The position numbers were made by a program, and so were the translations under genes. Positions 18,498 through 27,749 of a DNA stretch of 49,671 nt are shown here, piece after piece. The notes beneath the pieces are model-generated. The model ran no database searches. It was given only the letters and a program-made list of their open reading frames with translations, and had not been told where the DNA came from. The DNA comes from an uncultured Hellea sp. (GTDB lineage Bacteria; Pseudomonadota; Alphaproteobacteria; Caulobacterales; Maricaulaceae): positions 1-49,671 of the forward strand of contig CALLMD010000021.1 of NCBI GenBank assembly GCA_938007935.1, given 5' to 3'. Within the stretch, counting starts at the first letter, position 1; each line of letters starts with the position of its first letter.

Positions 18498-19079
18498 TTA
18501 TTGGCCAAGGTTGGAGATATAAATCGGACCGAACTCAACGGTCTGAGCTGCACGAGCTAGCTGAAACTCTGCTTTGAGTTCACCGCTGTTAAAGTCAGTA
18601 TTGGCACGCGCTCGAATCGTTTTCATTTTCCATTCTTTACTAGGCGATATTTGTTCGACAATAATTGAATCATATGGTTCTTTGTTACGTCCAACGAAAA
18701 GCGATATATCGGCGGCGTCACTACCCGAAGCCGCTTTTTTAGTTCTCGCCCAATAGTGAATTTCAATTTGCTCCCCAGATTTAACACCATCATCCATCTC
18801 CAGTGAGATAACATTATCCCAGGCGTTTTTCTTTTTCTTTTTGACCCTCACTTGCAATGCTTGGCCCGAAGTTAACTCAGCAGCATCAATTACTTTGGTT
18901 TTCATGTCGCTGCCATTACTATTCCATTTGTAGTTTACGGGATCATGAATTAATTTACCTGGCAATGCATTTTCAATAGCTTGCCGTACGGCATCTGCAT
19001 CTTGAGCAGAGCTAGGTACTGGCCCAAATGCCAAAAGTCCTAGTACAATTACAGAGCTTGCGATTGCATTTTTTAACAT
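18498..19079 (-). CDS. Secreted protein of unknown function (193 aa), possible beta-sandwich
   Basis: The protein has an N-terminal signal peptide (MLKNAIASSVIVLGLLAFGPVPSSAQ, cleavage near residue 25), so it is periplasmic or exported. The rest alternates charged and hydrophobic residues in beta-strand-like stretches (EQIEIHYWARTKK, ISLFVGRNKEPYDSIIVEQISPSKEWKMKTIRARA, ELKAEFQLARAAQTVEFGPIYISNLG). That pattern resembles galactose-binding-like jelly rolls such as those appended to glycoside hydrolases, but no family is recognised. It lies 103 bases after the TPR-like gene, downstream of xylA on the same strand, and could be the last gene of that group. A sugar-binding role is only inferred from context. 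Confidence 0.7.
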   Translation of the reverse strand: MLKNAIASSVIVLGLLAFGPVPSSAQDADAVRQAIENALPGKLIHDPVNYKWNSNGSDMKTKVIDAAELTSGQALQVRVKKKKKNAWDNVISLEMDDGVKSGEQIEIHYWARTKKAASGSDAADISLFVGRNKEPYDSIIVEQISPSKEWKMKTIRARANTDFNSGELKAEFQLARAAQTVEFGPIYISNLGQ

Positions 19080-19182
19080 GGGATACCTTTCGTTTTATTG
19101 TTATGTTCTGACAGTGCAGTTAGTTCTTTGATATGATGTCTAACTTTAACCTAGGGTGAACATGATTGCTATCTGGTGAGAG

Positions 19183-19920
19183 TTATTGAGCTTCAGTTTT
19201 TTGAATAATGGCAGTTGCAAGAGTTACTACAGATTTTTTCATTAACTCATAATCATCACATGATTTTGCTTTGCATTTTTTTCGAATTTTATTTAATGCT
19301 TTCAACTGCTTCCCTGCTTTTTTCATTTTGGATTCTTGGACGTAAATGAGACCAAGACGCATGCGCGCATCATGATTGCCGCCATCATAATGAATAGCCG
19401 TTTTTAAGGAAGATTTTGCTTCAGCAATTTTTCCTAATTTAATTTCTGACAGGCCCGACATGTATTTTGTCAGTGCAAAATCAATATCCGATACGACGCC
19501 ATCGTTTAATATATTCCGACCTTGATCTCGTTTTGATTTAAATTGACCGCCCATCGTTGTGCTTGTTGGACTGCTGCCTTGTGATCCTGAAGACGCGCCT
19601 GCGGCACTCGCCCCGCTGGTATTAAAAGTATCAATTTCCGCTCGAAATTCATTGTTTTGAGCTGCCACGACAGAGTTTTTTAGACCGCTAAGCTGACGTT
19701 TTAAGGACTTGAATTCTCGTTCAAATTCAATCTCTGCTGTTGCAAAATCTCCACGGTTAAAAGCATTCATGCCTTTGTGCCCCGCCCAATTACTTTGTCC
19801 TTCAACGATGATTTCATCTATGTCTTTTGCTGCCGAAGACGAACTGTCTTGAGCAAAACTTTGGCTTGAATAGATTGCGAAAATAGCAATTGAGCAAGCT
19901 ATAATTCTGAGGCGTTTCAT
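19183..19920 (-). CDS. Periplasmic TPR-like protein (245 aa)
   Basis: A signal peptide (MKRLRIIACSIAIFAIYSSQSFAQ) is followed by a helical protein. Residues 46-80 (GMNAFNRGDFATAEIEFEREFKSLKRQL) and 150-215 (ALTKYMSGLSEIKLGKIAEAKSSLKTAIHYDGGNHDARMRLGLIYVQ) look like tetratricopeptide repeats. A Ser/Gly/Thr-rich linker (about 104-130) separates them. Two cysteines near the end (KCKAKSCDDY) may form a disulfide. It follows xylA by 72 bases on the same strand. TPR proteins of this kind are often scaffolds; no partner is evident, though coupling to the nearby TonB receptor would fit the context. Confidence 0.75.
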   Translation of the reverse strand: MKRLRIIACSIAIFAIYSSQSFAQDSSSSAAKDIDEIIVEGQSNWAGHKGMNAFNRGDFATAEIEFEREFKSLKRQLSGLKNSVVAAQNNEFRAEIDTFNTSGASAAGASSGSQGSSPTSTTMGGQFKSKRDQGRNILNDGVVSDIDFALTKYMSGLSEIKLGKIAEAKSSLKTAIHYDGGNHDARMRLGLIYVQESKMKKAGKQLKALNKIRKKCKAKSCDDYELMKKSVVTLATAIIQKTEAQ

Positions 19921-19992
19921 TGGAGGATTTCCTATTATTTCCCTATGAGCTTTAGCACGGTTTCATGTTACTTTGTGAAATCATCACAGTAT

Positions 19993-21309
19993 CTATTTTG
20001 TATAATCAGTGACGATGTTTTCTAGATACTCCTGTCGACCTGATTTGGGAGGGGGAGAAATATTTTTTTCATAGGCAGCACTTGCCATTTCGTTTAGGTT
20101 CGTTTGCCCTTTTAGCATTTTAGCCCCTAATCCAGACTGCCACCCAAAATAACGTTCTTCAACAAAGCTTGAAATTTTTTCACTTTTAATAAGTTCTGCA
20201 GCATTCACTAAAGCACGAGCCAATAAATCCATGCCGCCAATATGGGCATAGAAAAGATCTTCAGGAGAATTAGATTGACGCCGTACTTTTGCGTCAAAAT
20301 TGGCCCCACCATTTTTGAAGCCACCACCTTTGAGTATGTAATAAAGCGCCATCGTGTTTTCACGAAGATCATTGGGGAATTGATCTGTGTCCCAACCGTT
20401 TTGCGGGTCGCCTCGGTTGAAATCTATGGATCCAAATATGCCAAATGCATTGGCCATTTCAACCTCATGTTCGAAGTTGTGACCCGCGAGAGTGGCATGG
20501 TTAGGTTCAATGTTCACTCCGACCTCTTTTTCAAGACCGTAAGCTTTTAGGAATCCGTACACCGTGGCAACATCACGATCATATTGATGTTTAGTGGGTT
20601 CATGTGGTTTGGGTTCTATCCAAATGTCACCTTTAAAGCCGATTTTATGTTTATGTTCGACGACCATAGTTAGGAACCGTCCTAACTGCTCCATTTCTTG
20701 ACCGATATTAGTATTTAAAATCGTATCATAACCTTCTCGACCTCCCCATAATACATAGCCTGCACCACCGAGCCTATTCGTTGCTTCTAAGCAATGTTTA
20801 ACCTGCAATGCACAAAATTCGACGACGTCTGGCGAAGGGTTCGTTGAGGCTCCAGCCATGTAGCGGGGGTGAGAAAACATATTTGCCGTCCCCCATAGGA
20901 GTTTCGTTTTAGAGGTTGCCATTTTTTCTTCAATTTTATCAACAATGGCGCTAAAATTCTTTACATGTTCTTTTGGTGTTTCAGCGGCTGCCATGACATC
21001 CGTATCGTGGAAACAAAAAAATGGTTGTCCGAGTCGGTCAAAGAAATCAAAGGCAGCCTCTAGCTTAGTTTCTGCGGCAGCCTGATCATTAAGGGGGCCG
21101 TGCCATCCTCTATTAAATGAGCCTCCGCCAAAGACGTCAGCTCCATCCCAACAGAAACTATGCCAATAGCATACGGCCACACGTAAATGTTCTTCTATCG
21201 TTTTGCCTAATACTATTTTAGTTGGGTCGTAATATTTAAATGCGAGTGGGTTATCACTATCTGGGCCTTCATATTTTATAGGATCTATACTTTTGAAAAA
21301 CTGGCTCAT
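19993..21309 (-). CDS. xylA: Xylose isomerase
   Basis: The 438-aa enzyme interconverts D-xylose and D-xylulose (and glucose/fructose). Active-site signatures are present: PFFCFHDTDV with the catalytic His, WGGREGYDTILNTN, DIWIEPKPHEPTKHQYD with the metal-binding Glu, and GVNIEPNHATLAGHNFEHE. Its length is the normal one for class II xylose isomerases. Its start overlaps the xylB stop by 4 bases (ATGA), so the two are translationally coupled. The LacI-type operator before xylB presumably governs both. Confidence 0.97.
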   Translation of the reverse strand: MSQFFKSIDPIKYEGPDSDNPLAFKYYDPTKIVLGKTIEEHLRVAVCYWHSFCWDGADVFGGGSFNRGWHGPLNDQAAAETKLEAAFDFFDRLGQPFFCFHDTDVMAAAETPKEHVKNFSAIVDKIEEKMATSKTKLLWGTANMFSHPRYMAGASTNPSPDVVEFCALQVKHCLEATNRLGGAGYVLWGGREGYDTILNTNIGQEMEQLGRFLTMVVEHKHKIGFKGDIWIEPKPHEPTKHQYDRDVATVYGFLKAYGLEKEVGVNIEPNHATLAGHNFEHEVEMANAFGIFGSIDFNRGDPQNGWDTDQFPNDLRENTMALYYILKGGGFKNGGANFDAKVRRQSNSPEDLFYAHIGGMDLLARALVNAAELIKSEKISSFVEERYFGWQSGLGAKMLKGQTNLNEMASAAYEKNISPPPKSGRQEYLENIVTDYTK

Positions 21310-22754
21310 GCTGTAAGTTCCTTAGTGTTATTATAAAGGGTACGGAACTGCCTGCGGCGCTGCACATATAGTTCCTGGAGGTTTGAGTCTGGCTGAATGG
21401 TCATGTTGATTGTGGGGGGGGTACAGACCTCACTTGGTTTTTCGCTGGTAACTGATAACCGAGCCAACCTTGCAGCGCCAAAAGCTGGCCCTAGCGCTGC
21501 TGCGTCGCGATAATGAAGCGGAATGCCAAATGTTGAAGCTAATATTTTGCCCCAATAATGAGACCGTGCTCCACCGCCGATAACGGATAATGAACTAATA
21601 TTGGCACCTGCCTGCCTTAATGAGTCGAGTCCATCGCCTAAGGCAAAAGCGACCCCTTCTAGCGCCGCCTGCGCTAATGTGTTTTGATCATCAGCATGAG
21701 TGAGGCCGAAGAAGGCACCTTTGGCATTGGGGTTATTATGAGGTGTGCGTTCGCCAGATAAATATGGGAGATATAACACAGTTTCACTCGGCCTGTTGAT
21801 GGTTTCAGCTGCTGCGTAAAGGTCAGCGGGTTTTTTAAATCCGGCGATTTTCGCGACAAAATCTACCGCGCTAGCGGCTGATAATGTTACGCTCATTTGA
21901 TGCCACAAATTAGGCAATGCATGGCAGAAAGTATGAACTGCAGTTTTTGCATGAGGCTGATAATTTTTATCAGCTATAAAAATAACACCAGATGTGCCGA
22001 GCGATAAAAAACCGTCCCCGGGAGCGATGGTACCAGCTCCGATAGCGCCTGCAGCATTGTCGCCTCCTCCTGCTGCAACAGGAACTACAGGTACACCCCA
22101 ATCCTGAGCTATATTTGTAAGTAATCTACCCGTAGCTTGTGAACCTTCAAAGAGTTCAGGCATGTGCTTTTTTTGTAATCCTGTTAAGCTAAGGATATCG
22201 GTTGACCATTTACGCGCTTTAACGTCCATCCATAATGTTCCTGCGCTGTCAGACATATCAGAGGCGTAATCTCCGGTCATAAGCAGTCTTATATAATCTT
22301 TTGGGAGGAGCACTTTACAGGTGGCGTTGAATTTTTCGGGTTCATATTGGCTCATCCAAAATAGTTTTGGGGCTGTAAAGCCGGGCATCGCGAGATTGCC
22401 TGCTATATCACTCAAGCTAGGCATTTGCTTCATCATGACATCACACTCAGCCCCACTACGTCCATCGTTCCATAAAATGGCTGGGCGGATAATTTTGTCA
22501 TTCTGGTCAATACAGGTTGCGCCGTGCATCTGTCCTGACAGACCAATTGCCTTAACACCAGAACGCTTGATTGGGTCTAAAGACTTTACGGCCTTGCAAC
22601 ATGCTTCCCACCAATCTGCAGGATCTTGTTCTGCCCACAGAGAATGTGGTCGATTGACTGTGAGGGGGATTGACGTTTGATTAACAATTACCTGATTTTC
22701 GTCAACGAGAACTGCTTTGATGCCAGACGTACCTATGTCTATTCCGAGATACAA
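21306..22754 (-). CDS. xylB: Xylulokinase
   Basis: The 482-aa FGGY-family sugar kinase phosphorylates D-xylulose. It begins MYLGIDIGTSGIKAVLVDE (phosphate-binding loop), carries GLSGQMHGATCID, AILWNDGRSGAECD, the glycine-rich GGGDNAAGAIGAGTI, and the C-terminal SVIGGGARSHYWGKILAS. These are the standard xylulokinase landmarks. It is directly upstream of xylA with a 4-base overlap, and a LacI-type operator lies 44-57 bases upstream of its start, after the lacI gene. Confidence 0.96.
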   Translation of the reverse strand: MYLGIDIGTSGIKAVLVDENQVIVNQTSIPLTVNRPHSLWAEQDPADWWEACCKAVKSLDPIKRSGVKAIGLSGQMHGATCIDQNDKIIRPAILWNDGRSGAECDVMMKQMPSLSDIAGNLAMPGFTAPKLFWMSQYEPEKFNATCKVLLPKDYIRLLMTGDYASDMSDSAGTLWMDVKARKWSTDILSLTGLQKKHMPELFEGSQATGRLLTNIAQDWGVPVVPVAAGGGDNAAGAIGAGTIAPGDGFLSLGTSGVIFIADKNYQPHAKTAVHTFCHALPNLWHQMSVTLSAASAVDFVAKIAGFKKPADLYAAAETINRPSETVLYLPYLSGERTPHNNPNAKGAFFGLTHADDQNTLAQAALEGVAFALGDGLDSLRQAGANISSLSVIGGGARSHYWGKILASTFGIPLHYRDAAALGPAFGAARLARLSVTSEKPSEVCTPPTINMTIQPDSNLQELYVQRRRQFRTLYNNTKELTA

Positions 22755-22797
22755 AATAACTCCAATTAAATGACCTTTTCAGGAATAATATTAAAAT

Positions 22798-22811
22798 TGA
22801 CAACCTTGTCA
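22798..22811. promoter_or_regulatory. LacI-type operator before xylBA
   Basis: TGACAACCTTGTCA has perfect six-base arms around CC. It lies between the lacI stop (22831) and the xylB start (22754), so xylBA can have its own promoter inside the longer minus-strand gene row. The arms match the operator arms at 32207 and 32484 at nearly all positions. Confidence 0.75.
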
Positions 22812-22830
22812 ATTTTAATTCAATTAGGAC

Positions 22831-23880
22831 TCAGTTATTGGCGGTAGATGCTATATTGGTGGATTCTCTTAAAATGAACTTGTAGTTCATTAGTTCGGTT
22901 GCGGATATAACTAAAGAAGTTTGCTTCTTTCTAGTACCGGCTTTCTTTACCAAAAGTTCTGCGGCGCGCTCGCCATACCCAAAGACAGGTTGCTGAATAG
23001 TTGAAAGGGTCGGCCAGATACGTTTAGCGAGTTCATTGTCATCAAATCCAATGACGGATAATTCGTCAGGAACTTTGAAATGGTTCATATAAGAGGCCAC
23101 AATAATGCCTGCAGCCATATCATCATTTGCAGCGAATATTGCTGTCGGTCTATTTTTCATTTTTAGGAGTTCTTCGCCCGCTTTCAATCCGCTTTCAAAT
23201 CTGAAATTACCCGGTTTTATGAGTTCTTCAATTATTGGTATGGACGCAGCCTTTAAAGCATCGGTATATCCACTGTAACGTTTATGCGTAGCTCCTTGAT
23301 CTTCAGATCCTCTTACGTGACCAATGCGTTTGTGGCCGAGCGAAATAAGGTATTCTGTGACTTCTCTGGCAGCCTTTCGATCATCAATCATTATAGTTGA
23401 ATTATCTTTATCAATAATCTCATTTGGGCCAATTCGGCTAATTGGAATATTGGCTTCGTTCAATATTGAATTGAGGTCAATATTATCGGAATGGGGCGGT
23501 ACGAGAATGACGCCGTCAGGCCTTTTCTGAACCACGAATTCTGCACACCATTTCTTTAGAGCTTTAGGATTATTTAAAATTTCGGAATCTAAAAGTGAAA
23601 TGAGTAGGCTATAGCCATGCTTTTGGCAGGACAACAAAGCCCCCGATTGCACTGTATTAATGAAGGCGCCTTCAATGGAGTTTGAGATAAGGTGAATAGA
23701 ATAAGTACGTAAGCTTCTTAAGCTCCGAGCCGATGTGCTAGGAATATAACCTAGCTCGTTGATTGATTCAAAAACACGTTTTCTAATTTTTTCCTGCACA
23801 TGAGGTTCATTATTTAAAACTCGCGAGACTGTTTTGAGGGATACGTCTGCGTGTTTAGCAACATCGATCATTCTTACCAT
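22831..23880 (-). CDS. LacI-family transcriptional regulator
   Basis: The 349-aa protein has an N-terminal LacI helix-turn-helix (MIDVAKHADVSLKTVSRVLNNEPHV, with the hinge helix STSARSLRSLRT around residues 48-60) and a periplasmic-binding-protein-like sensor domain (AIFAANDDMAAGIIVASYMN, ELSVIGFDDNELAKRIWPTLSTIQQP). Such proteins repress sugar genes until a ligand binds. It is the only LacI gene in the window, so it is the natural reader of the TGACA-type palindromes at 18003, 22798, 32207 and 32484. Its ATG directly abuts the stop of the GPH transporter. The inducer could be xylose, a xyloside or a glucoside; the sequence alone does not tell. Confidence 0.93.
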   Translation of the reverse strand: MVRMIDVAKHADVSLKTVSRVLNNEPHVQEKIRKRVFESINELGYIPSTSARSLRSLRTYSIHLISNSIEGAFINTVQSGALLSCQKHGYSLLISLLDSEILNNPKALKKWCAEFVVQKRPDGVILVPPHSDNIDLNSILNEANIPISRIGPNEIIDKDNSTIMIDDRKAAREVTEYLISLGHKRIGHVRGSEDQGATHKRYSGYTDALKAASIPIIEELIKPGNFRFESGLKAGEELLKMKNRPTAIFAANDDMAAGIIVASYMNHFKVPDELSVIGFDDNELAKRIWPTLSTIQQPVFGYGERAAELLVKKAGTRKKQTSLVISATELMNYKFILRESTNIASTANN

Positions 23881-25221
23881 TTAAACATCTTCGTTCTTCA
23901 ATTGAGTTATAATCTTTTTATGTGAATCTCTGCCCATGGGTAACAATAGGATTGGAATAATTGATAATGCAAGTAAAAGCGCGGGGCAAAAAGCAATAAA
24001 TAGCTTTAAATCATTTCCAAGCTCTTGTGGCATTACTGCATCTTTCGAAAACCCGAATGCAGATAAAACGAATCCGACTACTAGCCCCATTATTCCGCTG
24101 GATAGTTTTTGTGTAATGAGGACAGACCCAAATACACCAGCTTCTGATCTATAACCGCTATGTATTTGCCCGTATTCAACGGCATCAGGTATAAGGGCCC
24201 AAAATATAACAACATGCGCAGCGGAACATACGCTAAATAACGTTATATGCACCGGAATACCTGCAATCGTAAGTACAGGGTTAAACATCATATGGATGGC
24301 CGCTAAGATATAAATAATTGCTGAAATAATCCAAATTTTCTTTCGACCCCACTTGCGAATGGCAATAGTCCATATTGGTATGAAAATAACGGTAGCTACA
24401 GCAAAGGCTGTATATAAAAACTCTTTCGGAGCCAAATATACTTGATTGGCCTCAATATAAAAAATTAATGTTATTCCAAGACAGGTTCCTGAAGCTGACT
24501 TTAATAATATTATAAGGAGCAATACTCTCAGGGCCCGATTGGATTTAACATTGTGTACGATACCTTGCCAAATTTTTTCTGACTGGATTGTTTTGATGGG
24601 GAGGGACTGTTCCTCCGTTAAAGCAAAACACATCCATAGGGCTAAGACAGCTACCGTACCTCCTGCCGCTGCAGCATATTGGAAAGCAGTTTGTTCTGAT
24701 CCAGTTATTCTTGTAAACAACTCGATCATTGGCCATAGAAACCAAGATACGACTAATAGGCCAATAAAGGCAAAGAACATCCGCGCGCCGGAATAATCTG
24801 CTCGCTCTAGGCTATCATAGGTAATTCTAGATGCCATCGCACTATAAGGGATAGCTACTATTGTATAAGTCGTTCGAAAAATGAGGCAGGTCAAAACAAG
24901 CATTAAGACTTGTGGCCATCCCGTAAATGGCGGAACCCAAAACAATAATGTAAAAGCGCCTGCCGTGAATACACTTCCAAATAAGAGAAATGGCCTATAG
25001 GTTCCAAAGGGTGTTTTAACTCGTTCGGCTAAAGAGGCCATAATTGGATCTGAAATGGCGTCCCAGGCCATGCCAATGAAAAATATTGAACCTGCGAGTT
25101 TTGGATCTATTCCAACGACTGTTGTGTACCAAAAAACCAAGAATAATGATACTGTCTGCCAGTAAATATTTAGGCCAAAATCGCCAATTCCATAACCTGC
25201 GAGTTTTCTAATATTGGTCAC
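23881..25221 (-). CDS. GPH-family sugar:cation symporter
   Basis: The 446-aa membrane protein with about 12 spans belongs to the glycoside-pentoside-hexuronide:cation symporters (MelB-like fold). The diagnostic motif is WDAISDPIMASLAERVKTPFGTYRPF after the second span. Members move melibiose, xylosides, glucuronides and similar sugars with Na+ or H+. Its position directly before lacI and upstream of xylBA suggests a xylose oligomer, pentoside or glucoside as substrate. It lies 34 bases downstream of the GntP-type gene on the same strand. Confidence 0.88.
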   Translation of the reverse strand: MTNIRKLAGYGIGDFGLNIYWQTVSLFLVFWYTTVVGIDPKLAGSIFFIGMAWDAISDPIMASLAERVKTPFGTYRPFLLFGSVFTAGAFTLLFWVPPFTGWPQVLMLVLTCLIFRTTYTIVAIPYSAMASRITYDSLERADYSGARMFFAFIGLLVVSWFLWPMIELFTRITGSEQTAFQYAAAAGGTVAVLALWMCFALTEEQSLPIKTIQSEKIWQGIVHNVKSNRALRVLLLIILLKSASGTCLGITLIFYIEANQVYLAPKEFLYTAFAVATVIFIPIWTIAIRKWGRKKIWIISAIIYILAAIHMMFNPVLTIAGIPVHITLFSVCSAAHVVIFWALIPDAVEYGQIHSGYRSEAGVFGSVLITQKLSSGIMGLVVGFVLSAFGFSKDAVMPQELGNDLKLFIAFCPALLLALSIIPILLLPMGRDSHKKIITQLKNEDV

Positions 25222-25255
25222 GTATACCCATCAGGTTAAATCTAAATCACATTCA

Positions 25256-26608
25256 TCACCCAAATAAAGCATATAGAGCGAGACTAACCAATAGGCCTGT
25301 CAAAGAAATTAGACCTGTTGAGAGCGTCCAGCTTTTGAGCGTTTCCTTCTCAGTCAGATTAAAAAGGCGGCTGACGAGCCAAAAGCCAGAATCGTTGACG
25401 TGAGAAAACCCAGTCGCACCAGCAGCAATCGCAGTACACAAAACGGCTAATTGCCATTGGCTGGGGTCAATACCTTTTGCAATTGGGGCCATGAGGCCTG
25501 CTGCGGTGATCATAGCGACAGTTGCACTGCCCTGAGCCAGACGCAATATAAGGGCCAATGAGAATGCTAGAATAACGGGGGCTAGTCCCCATAACATAAA
25601 AAATTGAGCGACTTGGGCACCTGCGCCTGTATCGACTAAAACTTGTTTGAAGGCACCTCCAGCGCCAGTTACCAGAATAACAAGGGCTGTTGGTTCCATT
25701 GCTTTTGTTAAAGCCTCTTTGAGGCGGTTCTGTTTTGTTTTGTTTGTGGGGCGTAGGTAGAACCAACTTAGTGCACAAGCCAATATTAACGCCGTAAAGG
25801 GGTGCCCGGCTACGCTGATAATATATTTAGCATTTCCATCAGGCAGAAACATTTTTCCAATTGTACCAACCATGATTAGAACAATCGGAAAAAGCATAAT
25901 TGAGAGGGCAGTGCCAAAGCTAGTTGGTGGTGATGGGTTGCTTTCGGTCATGAGTTGGTGTGGCTCAGTGATACCCGGCAACCTATTCTTATTATCCAAG
26001 AATATTACCAGTAGAGGCCCGGCGATAATTATACAAATGAAGCCAGTTATTGCGCCAATAGCTATGACATGACCTAAATTAGCTCCCATTAAATCCGCTA
26101 TTGCAATAGGTCCTGGGGTTGGCGGAATGAAGGCATGGCCTACGGCTAGTCCGGCACATAAAGGGAGGCCAAAAAACATTGCGGGTTTCCCAGCTTTGCT
26201 CGCGAGATTTTTAATAAAAGGTAATAGAATTATAAGTGCGACATCAAAGAACACAGGAATGGAGGCGATTAATCCCATAACTCCCGCGGCATATGTTTGT
26301 TTGCTAGTACTAGCTGATTTTTCTATGCGCCGAGCTAGAACACCGATTGCGCCGCTTTGCTCCATAATTGCACCGAATATTGCGCCGAGACCAATCACCG
26401 GGGCGATAAAACCTAGTGTGCCTCCAAAGCCTGATTGTATTGTTTTAAACGCTACTTCCGAAGGCATGCCTGCTAGTAATGCTGCGAATATTGAACAAGT
26501 CAGTAATGCAATGAACGCATTCATTCGATATTTTAGAATAAGCAATAAAAGCATGGTCAACGCGATTATGGTCGCGAAAATGGCTTGGTATTCTAACATT
26601 ATGTCCAC
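25256..26608 (-). CDS. Gluconate permease, GntP family
   Basis: The 450-aa inner-membrane protein shows the GntP family features: many hydrophobic spans, GFGGTLGFIAPVIGLGAIFGAIMEQSGA, PFIKNLASKAGKPAMFFGLPLCAGLAVGHAFIPPTPGPIA, and a C-terminal half with GSATVAMITAAGLMAPI and FSHVNDSGFWLVSRLFNL. Members import gluconate and related hexonates with protons. Its start overlaps the end of the gluconolactonase gene by 10 bases, which ties gluconolactone hydrolysis outside the cell membrane to gluconate uptake. A gluconokinase gene lies 3.7 kb away on the same strand. The second Met (26599) may be the true start. Confidence 0.92.
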   Translation of the reverse strand: MDIMLEYQAIFATIIALTMLLLLILKYRMNAFIALLTCSIFAALLAGMPSEVAFKTIQSGFGGTLGFIAPVIGLGAIFGAIMEQSGAIGVLARRIEKSASTSKQTYAAGVMGLIASIPVFFDVALIILLPFIKNLASKAGKPAMFFGLPLCAGLAVGHAFIPPTPGPIAIADLMGANLGHVIAIGAITGFICIIIAGPLLVIFLDNKNRLPGITEPHQLMTESNPSPPTSFGTALSIMLFPIVLIMVGTIGKMFLPDGNAKYIISVAGHPFTALILACALSWFYLRPTNKTKQNRLKEALTKAMEPTALVILVTGAGGAFKQVLVDTGAGAQVAQFFMLWGLAPVILAFSLALILRLAQGSATVAMITAAGLMAPIAKGIDPSQWQLAVLCTAIAAGATGFSHVNDSGFWLVSRLFNLTEKETLKSWTLSTGLISLTGLLVSLALYALFG

Positions 26609-27645
26609 TGAAGGCCGCGCGTTTTCGTTTTCAGTTTAATTAGACGATCATGATTTGTTATAAACAAAGTTGATCCGTCTTCGCCGAATGTACAATTTGC
26701 ACTGCCTTTCCCTGTTTTTATGCGACCTAATATTTCCCCCGATGGATTAATTATGAAAATCCCGCCAGGACCTGTCGCAAAAAGGTTGCCTTTATAATCA
26801 ATAGCCATGCCATCTGGCAAACCCGGTGAATCTTCACCGGCATATATGCTTAAATCCGCAAAAAAGGCTTTTGTCCCCATAGGGTCAGTTAGGTCGAGGG
26901 TGTAAATGTGTTGTGCATTGGGCGCAGATTGCGCGACATATAAGGTTTTACCATTAGGTGACAGCCCTATGCCGTTTGGCCGCATTAAGTCTTTAATTAA
27001 AGGGCTAATGTCTCCATTAGTGGCCAGGGCGTAAACGCCGTTTATTTTCAGCTCTTTAAGAGTCGATTCATCTAAGTTTGCGAGTCCATAAGGGGGGTCA
27101 GTGAAGTAAATTGTACCGTCTGGGCCTTCAATTAAGTCATTGGGGCTGTTAAATAACATTCCATTGAAATTATCTGATAAAGTTGTTCGAATTTTAGTTT
27201 CGATATCCATAGCCTCAACGGATCGTGTACCATGATTGCAGATTAAGAGCTGACCCTCTCGGCTGATATACAAACCATTTGCCCCAGGTTCTCGAAATCC
27301 TTCTGAGACATCTGCGCCTGATGGCATTAAGAACTTTTGGACTCCATTTTCAGCATCCCAGCTGTAGGCAATATTTTGGGGTACATCTGTAAAATATAAT
27401 CTTTGACGGGCATTATCCCATGCAGGACCCTCAGACCACTGATAGCCGCTTCCCAGTATTTCGAATTTCTCATCGAGGTCGATAAAACTAAAGAATTGCT
27501 TGGAAAATGCTTCATAAATAGAATTTGTTTCAGTTTCATGAAATGTAGTTTCCTTGCAAGCCAGCAGGAGTAAGCAAGAAGCTAATAAGACTTGGCGTCG
27601 ATCAATTGTCAAAAATATTCTTCTTTCCAGTCTTTCGAAATACAC
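26599..27645 (-). CDS. SMP-30/gluconolactonase-family lipoprotein
   Basis: The 348-aa protein starts with a twin-arginine, lipobox-bearing leader (DRRQVLLASCLLLLAC; Cys30), so it is probably anchored in the periplasm. The beta-propeller shows SMP-30 features: SEGPAWDNARQRLYFTDV, GANGLYISREGQLLICNHG, FNSPNDLIEGPDGTIYFTDPPYGL, MRPNGIGLSPNGKTLYVAQS, and LPDGMAIDYKGNLFATGPGGIFI. The family hydrolyses sugar lactones such as gluconolactone using a bound divalent metal. It is followed directly by the GntP permease. A TTG at 27612 is another possible start. It is divergent from the GH3 gene. Confidence 0.9.
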   Translation of the reverse strand: MYFERLERRIFLTIDRRQVLLASCLLLLACKETTFHETETNSIYEAFSKQFFSFIDLDEKFEILGSGYQWSEGPAWDNARQRLYFTDVPQNIAYSWDAENGVQKFLMPSGADVSEGFREPGANGLYISREGQLLICNHGTRSVEAMDIETKIRTTLSDNFNGMLFNSPNDLIEGPDGTIYFTDPPYGLANLDESTLKELKINGVYALATNGDISPLIKDLMRPNGIGLSPNGKTLYVAQSAPNAQHIYTLDLTDPMGTKAFFADLSIYAGEDSPGLPDGMAIDYKGNLFATGPGGIFIINPSGEILGRIKTGKGSANCTFGEDGSTLFITNHDRLIKLKTKTRGLQWT

Positions 27646-27674
27646 TTGTTTTTTTATAGTTTATAGCTAAGTGT

Positions 27675-27688
27675 GTCTCACGTTGTCA
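27675..27688. promoter_or_regulatory. Degenerate LacI-type half operator
   Basis: The right half ACGTTGTCA matches the operator consensus, but the left half (GTCTC) does not. It lies in the 104-base divergent space between the gluconolactonase and GH3 genes, where a regulated promoter would be expected. Weak on its own. Confidence 0.35.
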
Positions 27689-27749
27689 ATTTTATTGCTA
27701 TTATACTCCTAAAGCGATTACTCTTAGAGCCACATAGGCGAGGAAAATT

